Source of the DNA: Paraburkholderia aromaticivorans
Lineage (GTDB): Bacteria; Pseudomonadota; Gammaproteobacteria; Burkholderiales; Burkholderiaceae
Assembly: GCF_002278075.1 (NCBI RefSeq)
Contig: NZ_CP022990.1
Coordinates: 1,674,001 to 1,738,000, forward strand
Length of the DNA stretch: 64,000 nucleotides
Direction of reading: 5' to 3'
Positions 61,015 through 64,000 of this stretch are shown piece after piece. Position 1 is the stretch's first letter. Each line of letters opens with the position of its first letter. The notes below the pieces were generated by a model, which had not been told where the DNA came from, ran no database searches, and saw nothing but the letters and a program-made list of their open reading frames with translations. Made by a program: the position numbers and the translations under genes.

Positions 61015-61326
61015 CTAAGGTTTGCCTTTCAGGGTGAACGGAGCCAGCAGAGACTGGACATCGATCTGCTGCCCTTGAAGCAGAAGCAGCCTCGCGTGAA
61101 GCACCGTGTTTTCGAGGACAAGCTTGGCGGTGCTGAGCAGGTACAGCGCGTGAATGTCGGACACCGACAGGTTGCCGGCTTCGACCTGGTGGTGGCGCTC
61201 GACGAGCGAGGTCATGACAAGACGCCTGAGTTCCTGCTCTCCGAAAGGCAGGTCGGCGTAGTCGATCGGGTCGTCGGCCTCGACTTCTCTCAGCATGTCA
61301 ACAAGCGCTTCCGTGCTCACTTCCAT
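61015..61326 (-). CDS. Hypothetical protein
   Basis: The 103-aa helical protein MEVSTEALVDMLREVEADDP has a GGGAG ribosome-binding site 8 bp upstream of ATG 61326. Segments EQELRRLVMTSLVERHHQVE and LLSTAKLVLENTVLHARLLL are amphipathic. No membrane segment; family not recognised. Convergent with trpS. Confidence 0.65.
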   Translation of the reverse strand: MEVSTEALVDMLREVEADDPIDYADLPFGEQELRRLVMTSLVERHHQVEAGNLSVSDIHALYLLSTAKLVLENTVLHARLLLLQGQQIDVQSLLAPFTLKGKP

Positions 61327-61499
61327 GTTTCGGCTCCCACGTTGTCCCAACGCTCTCAGACTAACGGGTCTATTTGCGCGAGTCCAGCGCGACGAGCGAT
61401 GTTATGCGATCCACGCAACGCCGGGCATAGACGATATTCGTTAGCCATGACGAGGCTCGATCCGAATCGACGCGACAACGAGTGGGCAAAGCCAGCGCT

Positions 61500-61934
61500 T
61501 CAGGTCGCTTCACCTTTGGCTGCTTTCGCTCGCGTGCTAGCAGGCGCTTTCTTCTTCTCTTTGCTCTGGTTGTAATCAATGGCGGCACGGATGAGATTTT
61601 TTAGAGCACGCGCATCGATCTTGTCGTCCTCGAAAAAATCGATCGCTCGTCTCGCGTTGCCTTCGAGGCCTGCGTTGAAAAGCTTGCCGGGATCCGCCAG
61701 CTTTGCCCCGTGGGCGAAGGTAAGCTTCACCTTGCCTTTGTGGGCGTTGGCAACCGCGATCATTCCATCCCGATACCACACCGGACTTCCCATCCACTTC
61801 CATTCCTTGATGATTTCCGGGTCGGCCTCGAGAATCGCCTTGCGCAGACTGGCGAATGTCTTGCCGCGCCAATCGGTCAGTTCTGCGATCAGCTGATCAA
61901 TGCGTTCCGATGGATTCGCTGGATCTTTCTGCAT
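61500..61934 (-). CDS. DUF1801 family protein
   Basis: The 144-aa protein matches DUF1801 (YdhG-like fold): IDQLIAELTDWRGKTFASLR, PEIIKEWKWMGSPVWYRDGM, KVKLTFAHGAKLADPGKLFN and RAIDFFEDDKIDARALKNLI. The C-terminus is Lys-rich (SKEKKKAPASTRAKAAKG), suggesting nucleic-acid or polyanion contact. Start at ATG 61934 (MQKDPANPSERI); the upstream extension to 62009 looks untranslated. Function unknown. Confidence 0.85.
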   Translation of the reverse strand: MQKDPANPSERIDQLIAELTDWRGKTFASLRKAILEADPEIIKEWKWMGSPVWYRDGMIAVANAHKGKVKLTFAHGAKLADPGKLFNAGLEGNARRAIDFFEDDKIDARALKNLIRAAIDYNQSKEKKKAPASTRAKAAKGEAT

Positions 61935-62018
61935 CGAATAGTCGTCCCGTTTGGTGCCGCCGCAATCGTTCTCAGCGATGGCAAGGTTAGACGAGCCGGC
62001 TCGAGTCATAGATGGAAA

Positions 62019-62462
62019 TCAAGCGCTTTTGTCCCGTAGCGACGCGACATATTGCCTGGCGGCTTCGTTGCCGTGGGCGATCGCCCGTGACGCAAGGGAA
62101 AATCCCAGCTGCGTTTCATGGGCCACCGCGCTGCGGTCGTCGTCGAAGACTTTCGCTGCGCGCCGCATGTGCTGCGCAGCCTGCGTGTGAAGATCCGACG
62201 CCGCGGCATGATGTTTCGCGGCAGTCAGGCCACTTTCGACGGACCCTGCCGGCAATGGCGCGGCGGTATGTTTGGCGGCGAGGTTGGCCTCTGCGATGGC
62301 AAACAACGCATGGCCTTGCGCCAATACCGCCTGGTGGGCCGCGTGATCGTAATCCTTGCCCGCCTCGTAATACTGCGAAGCCTCCCGGTGAAATTTCGCT
62401 GCCTGCTCGTGATGCGATGCAGCAGCATCGAGATGTTCCTTTTTACTTTGCTTGGTGTTCAC
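62019..62462 (-). CDS. Hypothetical helical protein, Ala/His-rich
   Basis: The 147-aa protein, GTG start at 62462 with GGAGG 7 bp upstream, consists of repeated Ala/His-rich helices (AAASHHEQAAKFHREASQYY, AAHQAVLAQGHALFAIAEAN, TAAKHHAAASDLHTQAAQHM) resembling a four-helix bundle. Similar His/Ala-rich helical proteins are found in Burkholderia-type genomes as hypothetical, possibly stress-related proteins. No signal peptide. Separate unit from its neighbours. Confidence 0.72.
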   Translation of the reverse strand: MNTKQSKKEHLDAAASHHEQAAKFHREASQYYEAGKDYDHAAHQAVLAQGHALFAIAEANLAAKHTAAPLPAGSVESGLTAAKHHAAASDLHTQAAQHMRRAAKVFDDDRSAVAHETQLGFSLASRAIAHGNEAARQYVASLRDKSA

Positions 62463-62636
62463 GGCAAATCCTCCGATAACGGTTCGTTTCTGCGGTGACC
62501 GGTTGCTCGCGGATAGGCAGCCGGACGGAATCCGTTATGGAAAGGTACTCTCTCTCGCGGTGACGTGGGCTTTCGAGGGAAAAGTCATGCCTTTACTGGC
62601 GATAGCGGTTCAGCTCGCGCAGCCAATAGCGTCCGC

Positions 62637-64000
62637 TCACGCCGACGCCGCGAGAATCGCTTCGACGATTGCTTCCCGGGCGGCCAGGTAAGCTTCGCTA
62701 CGCGGTCCTTCGTTGATCGCGGTATGGACAAATGCCCGCTTGACAGACTCATCGCCGAATCCGGCCGGGAAGATCGAATCCATATCGGAGAAGAACGTCG
62801 AGAACGGGCAGACCTGACATGCGGACGCAAGCGGAGCTTCCCAAACGGCGCCGCCCACGTTCGACGCGGACGGCGTGTTGCCGATGTCGGCAAGGCGGGT
62901 CAACGCGAGCGGGTCTTCGGACACGAGATGCAGCCGTTCCTCCCAGATCAGCAACTGCGCCAGCTTCACGAATGCGCCCTTGCGAGGGTGGCCGGCTGAC
63001 GTATCGGCGGTACGTGGGCGCGTCGCCAGCCAGTTCGTCAACTGGGCGGCCGGCATCGGCTCGGCGATAGCGTAACCCTGCACGGCATCCGCGCCCAGAA
63101 TTCCGATCGCGTCGAGCAGATCGACGTGTTCGATACCCTCGACCACCACCGACTTGCCAAGCGAGTGGCCAAGTCTCGTCAACTGATAGATGAAACGCAA
63201 TACGCTGTTGGCGTCCTGGTCGGCGAGGTTCGTGATATTGCGATCTATCTTGATCCAGTCGAACGGCAATTGCCGCAAGCGGTTCAGGCTGCTGTGACCC
63301 GAGCCCAGATCGTCCTCCGCGAGAATCACGCCCAGTGCCTTGAAGCGGTTCAATGCCTGCAGAACGTCGCTGTTCGCGGGCAGGTCGTCGGTTTCCAGCA
63401 CCTCCAGGGTGAGCACATGCGGGGCGCAGCCGTGCTGCGCGAGCGCCTGCTGCGTCGCCGTGAAATAGCGGAGATCGCTGAGCGCGGCGGGAGGAAGATT
63501 GATCGCCACGGCAAGATCGAGGTCGTCCCGCAACCACGCATTTCTTTGCGCGAGCGCCTGGTTCAGGCCGCTTACATACAGGTGAAAAAAATCGTTCGAC
63601 GACATGACCGGAAAGAAAACGGCCGGACTCAGCACACGGTCCCCGTCCCGCAGCCGGGCGAGCACTTCGATCTTCGTCACCTCCCCCGTCCGGATGTCGA
63701 GCAAGGGCTGGTAATACATCACCAACGCTTCAGAGTGAAGCAACTCCGTCCAGCGCTGCCGTTGTGTGTAAGGTACCGTGCGTGTGTGCCCTTCGGAGTT
63801 TTCGATCCGGTCGATCGCGAGACCCAGCAAGCTCTGCAGCATGGCAATGAACGCACTCTGATCTTCCGACGAATAGCCTCCCGGATAGGCGCTATACAGC
63901 GAAAGAATGGCCTTCGCCGGTTTGCCCGGCTGCCGCAGCGGAATCGCGATACTGGAGCGAAAGCCCGCCATGGCGGCCCGCTCCCGCCAGGGTTCCATGC
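62637..64000 (-). CDS. GAF-EAL domain protein (probable c-di-GMP phosphodiesterase), 5' end outside the window
   Basis: At least 454 residues are visible; the N-terminus lies beyond the right edge. The visible start is the end of a GAF-like domain (FRSSIAIPLRQPGKPAKAIL, SEDQSAFIAMLQSLLGLAID), then an EAL domain (about 95-335) with EVL in place of EAL, N in AINLPP, both Asp in AEDDLGSGHSS, Lys in WIKIDRN and Glu in VVEGIEHVD, so all catalytic residues are present. A C-terminal region of about 110 residues has a Cys pair (ACQVCPFSTF) and no recognised domain. Confidence 0.85.
   Translation of the reverse strand, partial: MEPWRERAAMAGFRSSIAIPLRQPGKPAKAILSLYSAYPGGYSSEDQSAFIAMLQSLLGLAIDRIENSEGHTRTVPYTQRQRWTELLHSEALVMYYQPLLDIRTGEVTKIEVLARLRDGDRVLSPAVFFPVMSSNDFFHLYVSGLNQALAQRNAWLRDDLDLAVAINLPPAALSDLRYFTATQQALAQHGCAPHVLTLEVLETDDLPANSDVLQALNRFKALGVILAEDDLGSGHSSLNRLRQLPFDWIKIDRNITNLADQDANSVLRFIYQLTRLGHSLGKSVVVEGIEHVDLLDAIGILGADAVQGYAIAEPMPAAQLTNWLATRPRTADTSAGHPRKGAFVKLAQLLIWEERLHLVSEDPLALTRLADIGNTPSASNVGGAVWEAPLASACQVCPFSTFFSDMDSIFPAGFGDESVKRAFVHTAINEGPRSEAYLAAREAIVEAILAASA

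Overview
The window looks like a chromosomal segment of a Burkholderiaceae bacterium of the Paraburkholderia/Burkholderia/Caballeronia type. The signs are high GC, a Burkholderia-style trimeric porin, many GTG starts, a dense load of LysR, IclR, LacI, RpiR and TetR regulators with catabolic operons, and tandem MFS exporters. This assignment comes from gene content only. I see no rRNA, tRNA, CRISPR array, phage or insertion sequence.

Region 1 (1-15,900) is the most unusual part. On the minus strand are a peptidyl-prolyl isomerase/SurA-like chaperone (cut by the window edge), an HlyD-type membrane-fusion protein, a two-FHA-domain membrane protein, a NodT-type outer-membrane lipoprotein channel and a small peptide with a double-glycine leader. 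Further on are two DUF4399 proteins, a caspase-like/SUMF1 fusion, a Ser/Thr kinase with a periplasmic tail, and six more double-glycine peptide genes. Four of the seven peptide genes lie directly behind a sigma-54 (-24/-12) promoter. Each of these promoters has a hairpin at the predicted mRNA 5' end and a dyad CCRACA-N13/14-TGTYGG or close variant about 135-143 bp upstream. A 1,065-bp block carrying promoter, enhancer and two peptide genes is duplicated at about 99.5% identity. I read this as an enhancer-activated, phospho-regulated type I export system for cysteine-free peptides. The ABC/C39 peptidase expected to cleave the leaders is not in the window.

Region 2 (16,100-20,960) holds a DUF3303-DHA2 exporter pair, a TetR regulator with a perfect 19-bp inverted-repeat operator, a YbfB-type MFS, a DUF3309 mini-membrane protein and an internally deleted SDR gene. 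Region 3 (20,950-28,500) is a catabolic operon of a TRAP transporter, a VOC protein, a RuBisCO-like protein and a DUF1537 kinase, opposite a LacI regulator; it resembles 3-oxo-isoapionate (apiose-type) pathways. Region 4 (28,500-34,120) has small hypothetical genes, an Lrp/AsnC regulator, an MFS, and a Fur-box-preceded pair whose second gene is a phosphopantetheinyl-transferase-like protein without catalytic residues, convergent with an intact Sfp-type transferase.

Region 5 (34,200-40,790) is an MBL hydrolase / FAD monooxygenase / DUF2783 / MFS operon facing two tandem IclR regulators across an extended operator that overlaps the operon's -35. Region 6 (40,900-47,160) is a sugar ABC transporter with an SDR and an RpiR regulator, again divergent across a dyad. 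Region 7 (47,270-59,600) contains scattered genes: DUF1330, DsbA/FrnE, porin, nucleoside deoxyribosyltransferase, glycine-zipper protein, Tat-exported purple acid phosphatase, GGDEF-EAL protein, and a LysR/aldehyde dehydrogenase pair.

Region 8 (59,600-64,000) has a tryptophanyl-tRNA synthetase behind a classical attenuator whose 14-codon leader peptide has adjacent Trp codons and may be translated from a leaderless mRNA. It is followed by small hypothetical genes and a GAF-EAL protein cut by the right edge.
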